Shown: positions 53,918 to 63,935 of the stretch, piece after piece
How positions within the stretch are numbered: the stretch's first letter is position 1
Layout: each line of letters opens with the position of its first letter
Program-made: the position numbers and the translations under genes
NCBI RefSeq assembly: GCF_000155735.2
Contig: NC_020908.1
Coordinates: forward strand, 186,001 to 250,000
Direction of reading: 5' to 3'
Length of the DNA: 64,000 nt
Source of the DNA: Octadecabacter arcticus 238
Lineage (GTDB): Bacteria; Pseudomonadota; Alphaproteobacteria; Rhodobacterales; Rhodobacteraceae
The notes under the pieces: generated by a model
What the model was told of the DNA's origin: nothing
The model's input: only the letters and a program-made list of their open reading frames with translations
The model's database searches: none

Positions 53918-54745
53918 TCAGCCCCTGCGCAACACACGATCCAGGCCGCGTGACGTCAGGATTCGCCGTAAAAAACCCATCAGGTAGGTTGGGGTTGTGA
54001 CATAATATCGCGGCTTAGGGTTACGGTGTGTGACAGCCCTGAGCAGCTTTGCAGTCACCGCAGAGGCGGGCAATTCAAATTTATCTGGCCCGCTGTCTTC
54101 GTACAAACGTCTCCGCAGGCCTGATTCGTATTGCGCACGTCGGGGTGAATTTTCCCAATCGACCCACTTCTCAAAGTGCGGGATCGATTTTTTGCGGATC
54201 TCGGAGGTCACTGGCCCTGGTTCGATCGTGATGATCTTGATGTTGGTATCTGCCATCTCAAGCCGCAGCGTGTCCGTTAGCCCCTCAAGCGCAAATTTTG
54301 TCGCGACGTAGGCCGCACGCCAGCGCATCGCGACCAGCCCGAGAACCGATGAATTTTGCACAATCCGTCCATGGCCTTGGGCGCGCATGACGGGAATGAC
54401 GCGGATTGTCAGATCATGAACGCCGAACACGTTCGTTTCGAAAATCTCGCGCAGCGCAGCGCGCGGCAGGTCTTCAACGGCGCCGGGGGTGCCAAATGCG
54501 CCGTTGTTGAACAAGGCGTCAAGTGTTCCACCCGTTGCGGCCAACACCTGCGCCAGTCCGGTCTTAATGCTGGCAGAAACGGCGTAGTCAATCAGCGGCG
54601 CGTCGAACCCTTCGGCCTTGAGCCGGTCACAGTCGACCTGCTGGCGGCACGACGCAAAAACGCGCCAGCCTGCGGCGCGCATCCCGTGGGCTGCGTCATA
54701 GCCGATGCCCGACGAACAGCCAGTGATGAGAATGGATTGTGTCAT
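53918..54745 (-). CDS. Short-chain dehydrogenase/reductase (SDR)
   Basis: A 275-residue oxidoreductase. The cofactor motif is ILITGCSSGIGYDAA at the N-terminus, then ALFNNGAFGTPG (the NAG-type motif), and the active-site pair is in RAAYVATKFALEGL (Tyr and Lys, about residue 150). The family includes many substrates; none can be chosen here. ATG 54745 begins the conserved Rossmann part; a longer frame has an unrelated start. Confidence 0.9.
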   Translation of the reverse strand: MTQSILITGCSSGIGYDAAHGMRAAGWRVFASCRQQVDCDRLKAEGFDAPLIDYAVSASIKTGLAQVLAATGGTLDALFNNGAFGTPGAVEDLPRAALREIFETNVFGVHDLTIRVIPVMRAQGHGRIVQNSSVLGLVAMRWRAAYVATKFALEGLTDTLRLEMADTNIKIITIEPGPVTSEIRKKSIPHFEKWVDWENSPRRAQYESGLRRRLYEDSGPDKFELPASAVTAKLLRAVTHRNPKPRYYVTTPTYLMGFLRRILTSRGLDRVLRRG

Positions 54746-54780
54746 GCGCAGTTGATGCCCGCTGCGGGGGGCGGCGGCAA

Positions 54781-55278
54781 TCAGGTTTCTGGATCGCTCA
54801 GCAGACGTTCGGCCATCCACCCCTCAATGCCGCGATCCACAGTGCTGACATTCGCCCAACCGTCGGCATCAACGTCCAGCACTTCAATCTTGGTGCCGCC
54901 ATCCAGCGTGGTGATCACTTCAAATCCGGTGCCAGGCCCCATGTGCAAGTTCACGCGCGATCCGGCGACTGCTCGGATGTCCAATTCTGGTTCCACAACG
55001 GTCTCAACCACCGCGATAACGTCCGGCTCTACGGTATCAAGCGCCACCACTAGCGCGACCGCTCGCAAAACGTCCGCATCGGAAACCTCGGGCTGGGCGA
55101 CAGTGTTGGATGATGAAACAGACATCAGCGTTGCGGTGTCAGCACGGGCAACGATTTCAGGTACTTCCAGTTCGACAGCCGCGACCTGATGTTCATTTGG
55201 CGCAAAGTCCGAACCGTCCGACATTTCGTAGTAGATCCAACCCATAAGGGCGAGTGTTAGCCATACATAGCGTTTCAT
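54781..55278 (-). CDS. Exported bacterial SH3 (SH3b) domain protein
   Basis: A 165-residue protein. An N-terminal hydrophobic helix (YVWLTLALMGWIYY) acts as a signal or anchor; the middle is acidic and low in complexity; the C-terminal SH3b domain has AGSRVNLHMGPGTGFEVITTLDGGTKIEVLDVDADGWANV in two blocks. Such proteins bind peptidoglycan peptides in the envelope. ATG 55278 is preferred; the longer frame lacks a ribosome site. Confidence 0.87.
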   Translation of the reverse strand: MKRYVWLTLALMGWIYYEMSDGSDFAPNEHQVAAVELEVPEIVARADTATLMSVSSSNTVAQPEVSDADVLRAVALVVALDTVEPDVIAVVETVVEPELDIRAVAGSRVNLHMGPGTGFEVITTLDGGTKIEVLDVDADGWANVSTVDRGIEGWMAERLLSDPET

Positions 55279-55438
55279 AATCGCGAACCCCCAGAGATTC
55301 TGATACTGTTTACGCGACAACTATACCAAATCCGCGGTGTTCCGTCAGGGGCATAATCCGAAATCTGCGGGGAAAAATTCACACAATGCATCTGATTTCG
55401 CCGTTGTCGCGCAAATGCGGCTTGGATACACACGATCC

Positions 55439-57748
55439 ATGAATGATGACGCACTAGACCCCAAGATGAACCCGACCGAAACGCTGCGCCGTGCGCTGGG
55501 TGATCGGTATCTGACCTATGCGCTGTCAACGATTATGCACCGCGCGCTGCCTGATGCCCGCGACGGGCTGAAACCTGTGCATCGGCGAATTCTTTATGCG
55601 ATGCGCGAACTTAAGCTCGCCAGCAAGGGAGGTTTCCGAAAATCTGCCAAGATTTCTGGTGACGTGATGGGCAACTATCACCCCCACGGTGACGCTGCGA
55701 TTTATGATGCGATGGCGCGATTGGCGCAGGACTTTAACGTGCGCTACCCGTTGGTTGATGGCCAAGGGAACTTCGGCAATATCGACGGTGATAACCCTGC
55801 GGCGGCGCGATATACAGAAGCGCGGATGACCGCCGCTGCTGAGGCACTGCTTGAGGGGCTGAACGAAAACGCCGTTGATTTCCGCGAAAATTATGATGGC
55901 ACGCTGGAAGAACCTGTTGTCTTACCAGCCGCGTTCCCGAACCTTTTGGCCAATGGATCAAGCGGCATCGCGGTGGGCATGGCGACGAATATCCCGCCCC
56001 ACAACCTCGAAGAACTGATCGGCGCCTGTTTGCATCTGATCAAATCGCCGAATGCGCGGGATGAAACCCTGCTCGATTATATCCCAGGCCCCGACTTTCC
56101 CACTGGCGGCGTCATCGTTGAACCAAAAGAAAACATCGCCGAAGCCTATCGCACAGGTAAGGGCGGTTTCCGCCTGCGGTGTAAGTACGAAGTCGAGGAT
56201 CTCGGTCGGGGCCAGTGGCAGGTCATCATCACCGAAATCCCTTATCAGGTGCAAAAATCACGACTGATTGAAAAATTGGCTGAGATTATTGAGCTTAAAA
56301 AGGTCCCGATCCTTGCGGACGTGCGTGACGAATCTGCCGAAGACATCCGCATCGTACTGGAACCGAAATCCAAGAACGTCGACGTCGAAGTTCTGATGGG
56401 CATGCTGTACCGCAATTCCGAACTGGAAACGCGGTTTAGCTTGAACATGAACGTTCTGATCGATGGTCTGACGCCAAAGGTATGCTCGCTCAAGGAAGTA
56501 TTGCGCGCCTTCCTTGATCACCGCCGCGACGTGCTGATCCGCCGCAGTACACACCGGATGGTCAAGATCGACCACCGCCTTGAGGTCCTCGAAGGTTTTA
56601 TCATCGCCTTCCTGAACCTTGACCGCGTGATCGATATTATCCGCTATGACAATGATCCTAAAAAGGCGCTGATGGCAGAGGATTGGGGCAAAACCCACGC
56701 CCGTGCCATGGACGAAGCGGACTACGTGTCGCCCCTGACTGGGCTGGTCAGTGAGCCCGAGATGGGCCTGACCGACGTGCAGGCCGAGGCCATTCTGAAC
56801 ATGCGGCTGCGGTCTTTGCGCCGCCTCGAAGAAATCGAACTCGTCAAAGAACGTGATGCTTTGATGCTTGAACGCGCTGGGCTCGAAGACCTTTTGGACA
56901 GCGAAGACCTGCAGTGGAAAACTATCGCAGACCAACTGCGTGAGACTCGCAAATTGTTCGGGTCCAATTCCGAAGGTGGCGCGCGGCGCACGGCATTTGC
57001 CGTCGCTGGCGTTGTCGAAGATGTGCCGCTTGAAGCGATGATCGACAAAGAACCTGTCACTGTTGTCTGTTCCAAGATGGGTTGGATCAGGGCGTTGACG
57101 GGCCACATTGATCTGGCGCGCGAATTGAAATTTAAAGACGGCGACGAAGGGCGGTTCGTGTTCCATGCGCAAACCACCGACCGTTTGTTGGTCTTTGGTT
57201 CAAACGGGCGTTTCTACACGATGGGCACATCGACCCTTCCGGGTGGGCGCGGCATGGGCGAACCGTTGCGCTTGATGGTGGACCTGCCAAACGAGGCTGA
57301 AATTGTCGCGCTCTTCATCCACCGCGCGGGCAATAAATTGCTGGTCGCGTCGTCCGCTGGCGACGGGTTCGTTGTGCCCGAAGATGACGTCATCGCGCAG
57401 ACCCGTGCGGGTAAACAGGTGTTGAACGTCAAGGGCGACGTGCGCGCCAGGGTTTGTTCGACAGTGACGGGCGATTACGTGGCCTGCGTCGGCGAAAACC
57501 GCAAAGTGCTGCTGTTCCCGCTGGATGAGCTGCCCGAAATGGGCCGTGGCAAAGGTGTGCGATTGCAGAAATACAAAGACGGCGGATTGTCGGATGCCAC
57601 GACATTCACGCTCGCAGATGGTCTGTCGTGGCTTGACCCCGCAGGACGCACCCGCACGCAAACCGAACTGGCTGAATGGGCCGCGAAACGTGCGGGCGCT
57701 GGCCGCATGGCGCCGCGTGGTTTTCCAAGGGACAACCGGTTTACGTGA
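55439..57748 (+). CDS. parC: DNA topoisomerase IV subunit A
   Basis: A 769-residue topoisomerase IV subunit that cuts DNA to separate daughter chromosomes. It begins MNDDALDPKMNPTETLRRALG; the catalytic tyrosine is in AARYTEARMTAAAEAL; the helix LPDARDGLKPVHRRILYAM, KISGDVMGNYHPHGD and the C-terminal beta-propeller with GRGMGEPLRLMVDLP all fit ParC. The start ATG 55439 is chosen as the conserved part begins there; a longer frame upstream has no support. Its stop overlaps a GTG of the following broken gene. Confidence 0.96.
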   Translation: MNDDALDPKMNPTETLRRALGDRYLTYALSTIMHRALPDARDGLKPVHRRILYAMRELKLASKGGFRKSAKISGDVMGNYHPHGDAAIYDAMARLAQDFNVRYPLVDGQGNFGNIDGDNPAAARYTEARMTAAAEALLEGLNENAVDFRENYDGTLEEPVVLPAAFPNLLANGSSGIAVGMATNIPPHNLEELIGACLHLIKSPNARDETLLDYIPGPDFPTGGVIVEPKENIAEAYRTGKGGFRLRCKYEVEDLGRGQWQVIITEIPYQVQKSRLIEKLAEIIELKKVPILADVRDESAEDIRIVLEPKSKNVDVEVLMGMLYRNSELETRFSLNMNVLIDGLTPKVCSLKEVLRAFLDHRRDVLIRRSTHRMVKIDHRLEVLEGFIIAFLNLDRVIDIIRYDNDPKKALMAEDWGKTHARAMDEADYVSPLTGLVSEPEMGLTDVQAEAILNMRLRSLRRLEEIELVKERDALMLERAGLEDLLDSEDLQWKTIADQLRETRKLFGSNSEGGARRTAFAVAGVVEDVPLEAMIDKEPVTVVCSKMGWIRALTGHIDLARELKFKDGDEGRFVFHAQTTDRLLVFGSNGRFYTMGTSTLPGGRGMGEPLRLMVDLPNEAEIVALFIHRAGNKLLVASSAGDGFVVPEDDVIAQTRAGKQVLNVKGDVRARVCSTVTGDYVACVGENRKVLLFPLDELPEMGRGKGVRLQKYKDGGLSDATTFTLADGLSWLDPAGRTRTQTELAEWAAKRAGAGRMAPRGFPRDNRFT

Positions 57749-57985
57749 CAGGCCCGCCCCTCGATCCCCACCGGTCTTCGGACTGAATTCGTGGGCACAC
57801 GGGGCCAGCTGTTCAAGCTCGCGTTGATCAGCGGAATTTGGACCATCCTAACATTTGGCTTCTATTGTTTCTGGATGAAAACGCGGCTGCGGCGCTGGTA
57901 TTGGTCGTCAACCCGCCTCGGTGATCATGGCGTTCTACATTGGCGGCGTGAACCTGATCGGCGTCGCAACGATTGAGGTCGCGAT
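57745..57985 (+). pseudogene. DUF898 family gene, 5' part, frameshifted and truncated
   Basis: GTG 57745 overlaps the parC stop. Its frame ends at TGA after 13 codons, while in the next frame the DUF898 core GTRGQLFKLALISGIWTILTFGFYCFWMKTRLRRWYWSS continues (in two overlapping blocks). A second shift brings the segment MAFYIGGVNLIGVATIEVAI in a third frame, joined too early for a full DUF898, so an internal deletion is likely. An IS4-family element then interrupts it at 57986. The gene is clearly dead; the family (YjgN-like) is of membrane proteins of unknown function. Confidence 0.8.
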
Positions 57986-59151
57986 CATACTACACGACAG
58001 TAGGGTGGTTGAGGGTGTCAGAAGGTGATTTAGGAGCGGACTCTTATCGCTAAAAAAGGTTCCACTGATGATCACGAAAGCCCTGACGACCCGCAAGAAG
58101 AGGTTATCCCCCCATTTAGAGTTGAGCAACAGTCGCCTTGAAACGATGTGCCTCTTGATCATGGGAATGGTGAATGCCCGGACGGTAAATTTGAGCCATC
58201 TGGCCTGTGAGTTTCCTACCGATGGCAAGGTTGAAAGCACCTACCGTCGCCTACAACGCTTTTTCCAGCATGTTGATCTTGGCTCGGATTGGGCGGCCCC
58301 CTTGCTTGTTAAAATGATTGGTTCTGGCCCCACCTGGCATTTATGCTTGGACCGAACAAATTGGAAAATTGGCCAACGCCATGTCAACTTCTTGGTCTTA
58401 GCCCTTGTCACACGCCGCCACCGTATTCCGTTGATGTGGAGCGTTTTGGGGCGTGCAGGGAACAGCGATACTGCTCAGCGCATTGCCTTGATGAAACGTT
58501 ATCTGTCGGTGTTTGAGGTCTCCACCATCAAGTTCTTGTTAGCGGACCGGGAATTCATTGGAGCACAATGGTTGGATTTTCTTCATAAAAACAACGTCCC
58601 ATTTGTCATCCGTATCAAAGCAAACCAACTTGTGACCACACAGGACGGGAAAACGCAAAATCTAAGCACCTTGTTGCGCACCTGTCGCGGTAAGCGCAAC
58701 TTTGATGCCCGATTTGGAGGCAACAATTTGGGGGAGGCCACGTGGTTTAGCTTTGCTGCAAAGCGCATCAAGGGGGGTGAGCTTTTGATCGTCGTCTCTA
58801 ACCGGCCCGCACATCGGGCCCTCGCCACCTACAAGAAAAGATGGGCCATTGAGAGCCTCTTTGGCGACACAAAGACACGCGGCTTCAATCTTGAAGACAC
58901 ACGACTGACCATCTCCAAAAAACTTGAGCTTCTTTTAGGTCTCGTTGCGCTCGCGGTTGCATGGGCATCTAAAACCGCCACAAAGCTTATTGGAGGCGGG
59001 AAAATGAAGCGGAAAAAACACGGATATTTTGCAAAGTCATTCTTTCGAATTGGCTTCGATCAGCTCCGTAAACTGCTCAGGTCAGACCCAAACGCCGCTG
59101 TCTCACCGTGGATACTAATTCCACCCATAATCACAAGAGTCGTGTAGTATG
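57986..59151 (+). mobile_element. IS4-family insertion sequence with 9-bp target duplication
   Basis: The element is 1166 bases long. Its ends are perfect 13-bp inverted repeats, CATACTACACGAC at 57986-57998 and its complement at 59139-59151. The nine bases GGTCGCGAT flank it on both sides (57977-57985 and 59152-59160). It holds one intact transposase gene. Removal of the element with one copy of the duplication rejoins the DUF898 reading frame across the site. Confidence 0.95.
58068..59147 (+). CDS. IS4 family transposase
   Basis: A 359-residue DDE transposase, intact. The first acidic residue is in LCLDRTNWKIGQ, the second in FLLADREFIGAQWL, and the third is in the YREK motif YKKRWAIESLFGDTKTRG, all in the IS4 family pattern. 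The stop codon lies inside the right inverted repeat. The start ATG 58068 lies 82 bases inside the left end. Codon use is less GC-rich than in neighbouring genes, in keeping with acquisition. Intact frame and clean target duplication suggest a recent insertion. Confidence 0.95.
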   Translation: MITKALTTRKKRLSPHLELSNSRLETMCLLIMGMVNARTVNLSHLACEFPTDGKVESTYRRLQRFFQHVDLGSDWAAPLLVKMIGSGPTWHLCLDRTNWKIGQRHVNFLVLALVTRRHRIPLMWSVLGRAGNSDTAQRIALMKRYLSVFEVSTIKFLLADREFIGAQWLDFLHKNNVPFVIRIKANQLVTTQDGKTQNLSTLLRTCRGKRNFDARFGGNNLGEATWFSFAAKRIKGGELLIVVSNRPAHRALATYKKRWAIESLFGDTKTRGFNLEDTRLTISKKLELLLGLVALAVAWASKTATKLIGGGKMKRKKHGYFAKSFFRIGFDQLRKLLRSDPNAAVSPWILIPPIITRVV

Positions 59152-59379
59152 GGTCGCGATAGGACTCACCCGTGTTGGGATGCTCTATGGGGTCGACGTT
59201 CCGTGGTTCGTTGGCGGGCTGATATACTACAACGTGAACGCCACGCGGCTGTTGGAATTCATAAATCTGCTGGTGAATTGGGGCTTATGGCGAGACCACG
59301 CACAGGTGCAATTGCGCTAATTTATGGGTTTGGCTACATTGTGACGGGTCTTGTTGCGCTGCTGCTGATCGCCAGTTGA
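59152..59379 (+). pseudogene. DUF898 family gene, 3' part after the IS
   Basis: With one target copy removed, the frame from the left part runs on as VAIGLTRVGMLYGVDVPWFVGGLIYYNVNATRLLEF (read in two blocks) and ends at a stop near 59320. A shift to the next frame gives RPRTGAIALIYGFGYIVTGLVALLLIAS and the stop at 59379. The hydrophobic end fits the C-terminal helices of DUF898. At least one frameshift is independent of the insertion. Confidence 0.7.
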
Positions 59380-59382
59380 TCC

Positions 59383-60007
59383 CATCACGCGCCAAGAAAT
59401 TGAATGGCTATTTTGCAAAAAAATCGAAGACCGCCTGACCGCAGGACTGGACCTTTCGACGCCGTTGACGGTTTATGTGCTGGATCCAGACCCGTCAGCG
59501 CCTTTGCACTGCTCGGCGGATATGCGGGTATGTGGTGTTCTTTCGCGGCTTGATTGACACGACTGAATGCCCCGAGGAACTTGCCACCGTGTTCGCCCAT
59601 GAAATTGGTCACGTGGAAGCCCGCGACCCGACACGAATTGGCCTGCGTTCAGCGGGCAGCATCGACGTGCTGGGGCTGTTGTTTGGGGGGCGCGGTGGCG
59701 CACTGGTGCTGTTGTTGGCGAACGGATTATAAAAGGCGACGACACCCAAGACGCCGAGGCAGCTGCCGATGCATTTGCCTATGCCGCCTTGCTGGACGCA
59801 GACTTGCCGCCATCTGCCATTGCCACATTGTTTTCGCGACTGGCGCTGCAAAGCTGTGAAGATGCGGGCATTATGGAGCACCTGATGTCACACCCCGCAC
59901 TTTGGGGGCGAATCGCAGCAGCACGTGCAGCAGAATCCGAAGGCGCGAAATTCCGCCCAGTGTTGAGCGAATCAGAGTACGATGCCCAACGCGCGATTTG
60001 CTATTGA
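59383..60007 (+). pseudogene. M48-family metalloprotease gene, frameshifted
   Basis: The N-terminal piece ITRQEIEWLFCKKIEDRL...VYVLDPDPSAPLHC runs in one frame; the zinc motif VFAHEIGHVEARDPTRIGL is in another, ending at a TAA near 59732; the tail EAAADAFAYAALLDADLPPSAI with the third zinc-ligand region is in a third frame and ends at 60007. So at least two frameshifts break an M48 peptidase of about 200 residues. It follows the dead DUF898 gene, and the two would form an adjacent decayed pair. Confidence 0.82.
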
Positions 60008-60061
60008 TTGCGGGATCGGTAGCGCTGCGCTAGTTAAGGGAAGTAATTTAAAGGAAGTAAT

Positions 60062-60739
60062 ATGCGAAATTTTGTGGTTTTGATCGGACTGGCGCTGCTG
60101 ACCGCCTGTGGTGGAGTTCGAGATGATCTGGCCAATGTACCAGATCCCGTTGGTGCATTCCGGCTTGGTCACAACATCGCAGTGGTAGATGAACCGCTTC
60201 AAGGCCCGTTTTCGCGCACAGTTGAAGACGCGGAATGGCAGGCCGCTATGGTCACAGCCGTTGAAGACCGTTTGGGCGAGGCGCGCTTTTTTGGCGATAA
60301 ATATTACCATGTCGGCGTTGCCGTCGAAGCCTACGTGCTGGCCTATCCTGGCGTCCCGCTGGTCTATTCGCCCAAGTCCGTGTTGATCTTTTCGGTTAAT
60401 TTCTTTGAGGATTCGACGCAGACAAAACTGAATGACGAACTGATCCAGATCACCGTATTTGAACCATGTTGTACGATTCCGCTGCTCGGTTCGGGTTTTA
60501 CCCGCGGCAAAGCCGAACAAATGGAGGGGCTGTCGTTCAACGCGGCCCGCGCAATTGAACGCACCATGCGCAAGAATGCCGATTGGTTCGGCGGCACGCC
60601 TGAAAATCTTGAAGCCGATAACACGATCCTTGAAGGTAATGTTCTGATCGACAATCCAGAATTGGTCGCGCCGCAGCAGGAACCGCCCGCTGAACTGATC
60701 GCCATAACGAACCCACCCGGTACAATCGGTTTGCCATAA
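60062..60739 (+). CDS. Hypothetical lipoprotein
   Basis: A 225-residue protein. The signal MRNFVVLIGLALLTACGG ends in a good lipobox (LTAC), so it is probably anchored to the outer or inner membrane. The mature part has a CC pair (FEPCCTIPLLG) and a proline-rich C-terminus. I do not recognise the family. AAGGAAG lies before ATG 60062. It is between the decayed segment and tuf. Confidence 0.8.
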   Translation: MRNFVVLIGLALLTACGGVRDDLANVPDPVGAFRLGHNIAVVDEPLQGPFSRTVEDAEWQAAMVTAVEDRLGEARFFGDKYYHVGVAVEAYVLAYPGVPLVYSPKSVLIFSVNFFEDSTQTKLNDELIQITVFEPCCTIPLLGSGFTRGKAEQMEGLSFNAARAIERTMRKNADWFGGTPENLEADNTILEGNVLIDNPELVAPQQEPPAELIAITNPPGTIGLP

Positions 60740-60838
60740 ACCGCACGCCGCCCTTGATCTTGCGATCATTCCGCAATACATCGCCCGCGATGTTGAACTG
60801 GGCTGTCTATGGCCCCCGAATGACAAGGCGCCTCGATC

Positions 60839-62014
<1,176 letters not shown>

Positions 62015-62111
62015 GCGCAGATTTAGGAACACACCCAAGCCTGCATCCGTGGCAGGGGCTTTGCCCCGGCAAAGTGCCCGAGAGCGGATGAACGCTAACG
62101 GTTAGAAGCAA

Positions 62112-62149
62112 AAAAGGGCCCTCGCAGAAATGCGGGGGCCTTTTATTTT
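62112..62149 (+). terminator. Rho-independent terminator after tuf
   Basis: AAAAGGGCCCTCGCA (62112-62126) pairs, with two G-T wobbles, with TGCGGGGGCCTTTT (62131-62144) around a GAAA loop, then ATTTTG. It ends the tuf transcript about 100 bases after the stop. Confidence 0.9.
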
Positions 62150-62250
62150 GCCGCACCCCGAATTATCCTGCCGCAAACCAACGGAGGCACCGATGATTTC
62201 GTAACTTTGATCTTTGTTCCAACCGCAACACTGACCAAAGGAGGCGCATC

Positions 62251-62922
62251 ATGCCCCCACTTCCACCACGTTCGTTTCCAGACGCGAACACCTTGCATCC
62301 TGTGGTCCTGCCAGATGGCACCCATCACAAAGGCACGGTGTTCTTGAATACTGCGATCGATCATCCTCGGATGACAGTCGGCGATTACAGTTACGCCAGT
62401 GCGCATGTTTCACCCACCGACTGGGCGTCGCATCTTGCGCCGTACCTGTATACCCAAAGCCCCGAAATACTGACCATCGGCAAGTTCTGCCAGATTGCGG
62501 ACGGTGTGACGTTCATCACGTCCTCGGCCAATCACCGTTACGACGGGTTTAGTAGTTTTCCCTTTGCGGTCTTCCTCGATATGGAACTTAGCCGCCCGTC
62601 GATGCCTGACGCTGGGCCTGATACCACCATCGGCAATGACGTTTGGATCGGTCAGGGGGCGACCATCCTGCCCGGCGCGTCGATCGGTCACGGCTGCATC
62701 ATCGGCGCGAAATCTGTCGTTGCGGGAACCATTCCACCTTACACAATCGTCGCCGGAAACCCCGCCAAACCATTGCGCAGCCGCTTTGACACAGCAACAA
62801 TCGCCGCCCTGCTAAAGATCGCATGGTGGCATTGGCTAATTGACGCTGTAGTGTCCCATGAAGCCGCCATTTCCGGCGCTGATTTGGACGCTTTGAAAGA
62901 GGCCGCGAGCACGCACATATGA
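62251..62922 (+). CDS. CatB-type xenobiotic acetyltransferase family protein (hexapeptide)
   Basis: A 223-residue left-handed beta-helix acyltransferase. ILTIGKFCQIADGVTFIT, TTIGNDVWIGQGATILPGASIGHGCIIGAKSVV and IPPYTIVAGNPAK are the hexapeptide and cofactor blocks of the CatB/VatD type. NHRYDGFSSFPF supplies the probable active-site His. It uses acetyl-CoA; the acceptor is unknown, and resistance cannot be inferred. AAAGGAGG precedes ATG 62251. The stop overlaps the next start (ATGA). Confidence 0.88.
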   Translation: MPPLPPRSFPDANTLHPVVLPDGTHHKGTVFLNTAIDHPRMTVGDYSYASAHVSPTDWASHLAPYLYTQSPEILTIGKFCQIADGVTFITSSANHRYDGFSSFPFAVFLDMELSRPSMPDAGPDTTIGNDVWIGQGATILPGASIGHGCIIGAKSVVAGTIPPYTIVAGNPAKPLRSRFDTATIAALLKIAWWHWLIDAVVSHEAAISGADLDALKEAASTHI

Positions 62923-63935
62923 TCCTGAAAACCCTCCTCCTTCCGTTCCGGCTCAACTGGACGATCTATTTGGGTCTTGCTCTTGGCGCGGGCTATCTCG
63001 CCAATCAGGACTGTCAGACCTATTTTTCCAACACGATTGCGGCTGAAATTCAGGTGGCAGACGGCCCACCTGATCCGTCACCCCTCTCGAAATGGGATGC
63101 CAACAACGATGCTTCCGCCAATGGTGAGGTAAATGTCGCCGGGGTCTATTTTATGGCTCTCGCCAGCGGCAGCTTTGATCCGCTCGGATCTGAACGCAGC
63201 TTTGTCCTGCTGGCCGACGATCAGGGTCGTGAGATCAAAGCGGTGCTTGTGGTAGCGCCCGAAAATATTGCACTGCTGGAACAACAACTGGTGGCGCAGG
63301 GCAGCGGTGAGCGCATCCCTGTCACGGTGAATGGCACGTTAAATCAAAGCGGTGAATGGGCGGGCCTGATCGGGACAGAACTGTTCGCAACGGACATCCC
63401 CAGCTCTGACGACTTGGTGGTGATCGAACCCTTCTTGGGAAATCGCGCCGCGTCGATTTATGCTGCGGCTGAAAGGACGATTGGAACCGTGATCATTCTT
63501 GGCGGTTTGGCAGGCTTTCTTGTGCTTTTGGCTCTGGTAAAGCTGCTGTCAGGGCGCAGATCATCCGCGACGCAATCGCAGTTGTCAGGGCGCGAAGCTT
63601 TGGCCGCGCGCCAGAAAAAACGGCCAAGTCGGCGATCATTGCCATCCAATGGCACAGATAAAACCTCTCCGTGGGGGGCACCGGATGCGCAGGCGGCCAC
63701 GCCGCCGCCGATGCCTAAAAACACATCGTTGCAATCGAATTCAAATGGTGAGGCCAGTTTACAGAATAAGACCGCCCCAAGTCGCCTGCAAATCGCCGAA
63801 TTAGAGGTCCAGCCGCCGTTCACAAGCGTCTTCCCCGGCGGTGGGTCCAGCTTCCGGTTCAAGTCCGCTGATGAGATCATTCGCCAGTCGTTTGGCACCC
63901 TCAGAACGCTCAAGCCGCTAAAGCGTGACGACTAG
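62919..63935 (+). CDS. Hypothetical membrane protein, 338 aa
   Basis: Two hydrophobic segments are visible, near residues 14-28 (TIYLGLALGAGYLA) and 190-212 (GTVIILGGLAGFLVLLALVKLL), with a roughly 150-residue probably periplasmic part between and a Ser/Pro/Arg-rich cytoplasmic tail. The tail ends RTLKPLKRDD. The periplasmic part is strand-rich. No family is recognised. The start overlaps the acetyltransferase stop by four bases (ATGA), suggesting a shared mRNA, but no joint function is evident. Confidence 0.78.
   Translation: MILKTLLLPFRLNWTIYLGLALGAGYLANQDCQTYFSNTIAAEIQVADGPPDPSPLSKWDANNDASANGEVNVAGVYFMALASGSFDPLGSERSFVLLADDQGREIKAVLVVAPENIALLEQQLVAQGSGERIPVTVNGTLNQSGEWAGLIGTELFATDIPSSDDLVVIEPFLGNRAASIYAAAERTIGTVIILGGLAGFLVLLALVKLLSGRRSSATQSQLSGREALAARQKKRPSRRSLPSNGTDKTSPWGAPDAQAATPPPMPKNTSLQSNSNGEASLQNKTAPSRLQIAELEVQPPFTSVFPGGGSSFRFKSADEIIRQSFGTLRTLKPLKRDD

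Noticed and set aside
58583..58828. Minus-strand frame inside the transposase gene
   Set aside because: It is a chance frame opposite the intact IS4-family transposase.
62039..62100. Hairpin-rich stretch after tuf that looked like a tRNA remnant
   Set aside because: There is no TTCGA arm or CCA end and the stems do not form a cloverleaf; it is a GGGGC/GCCCC hairpin only.
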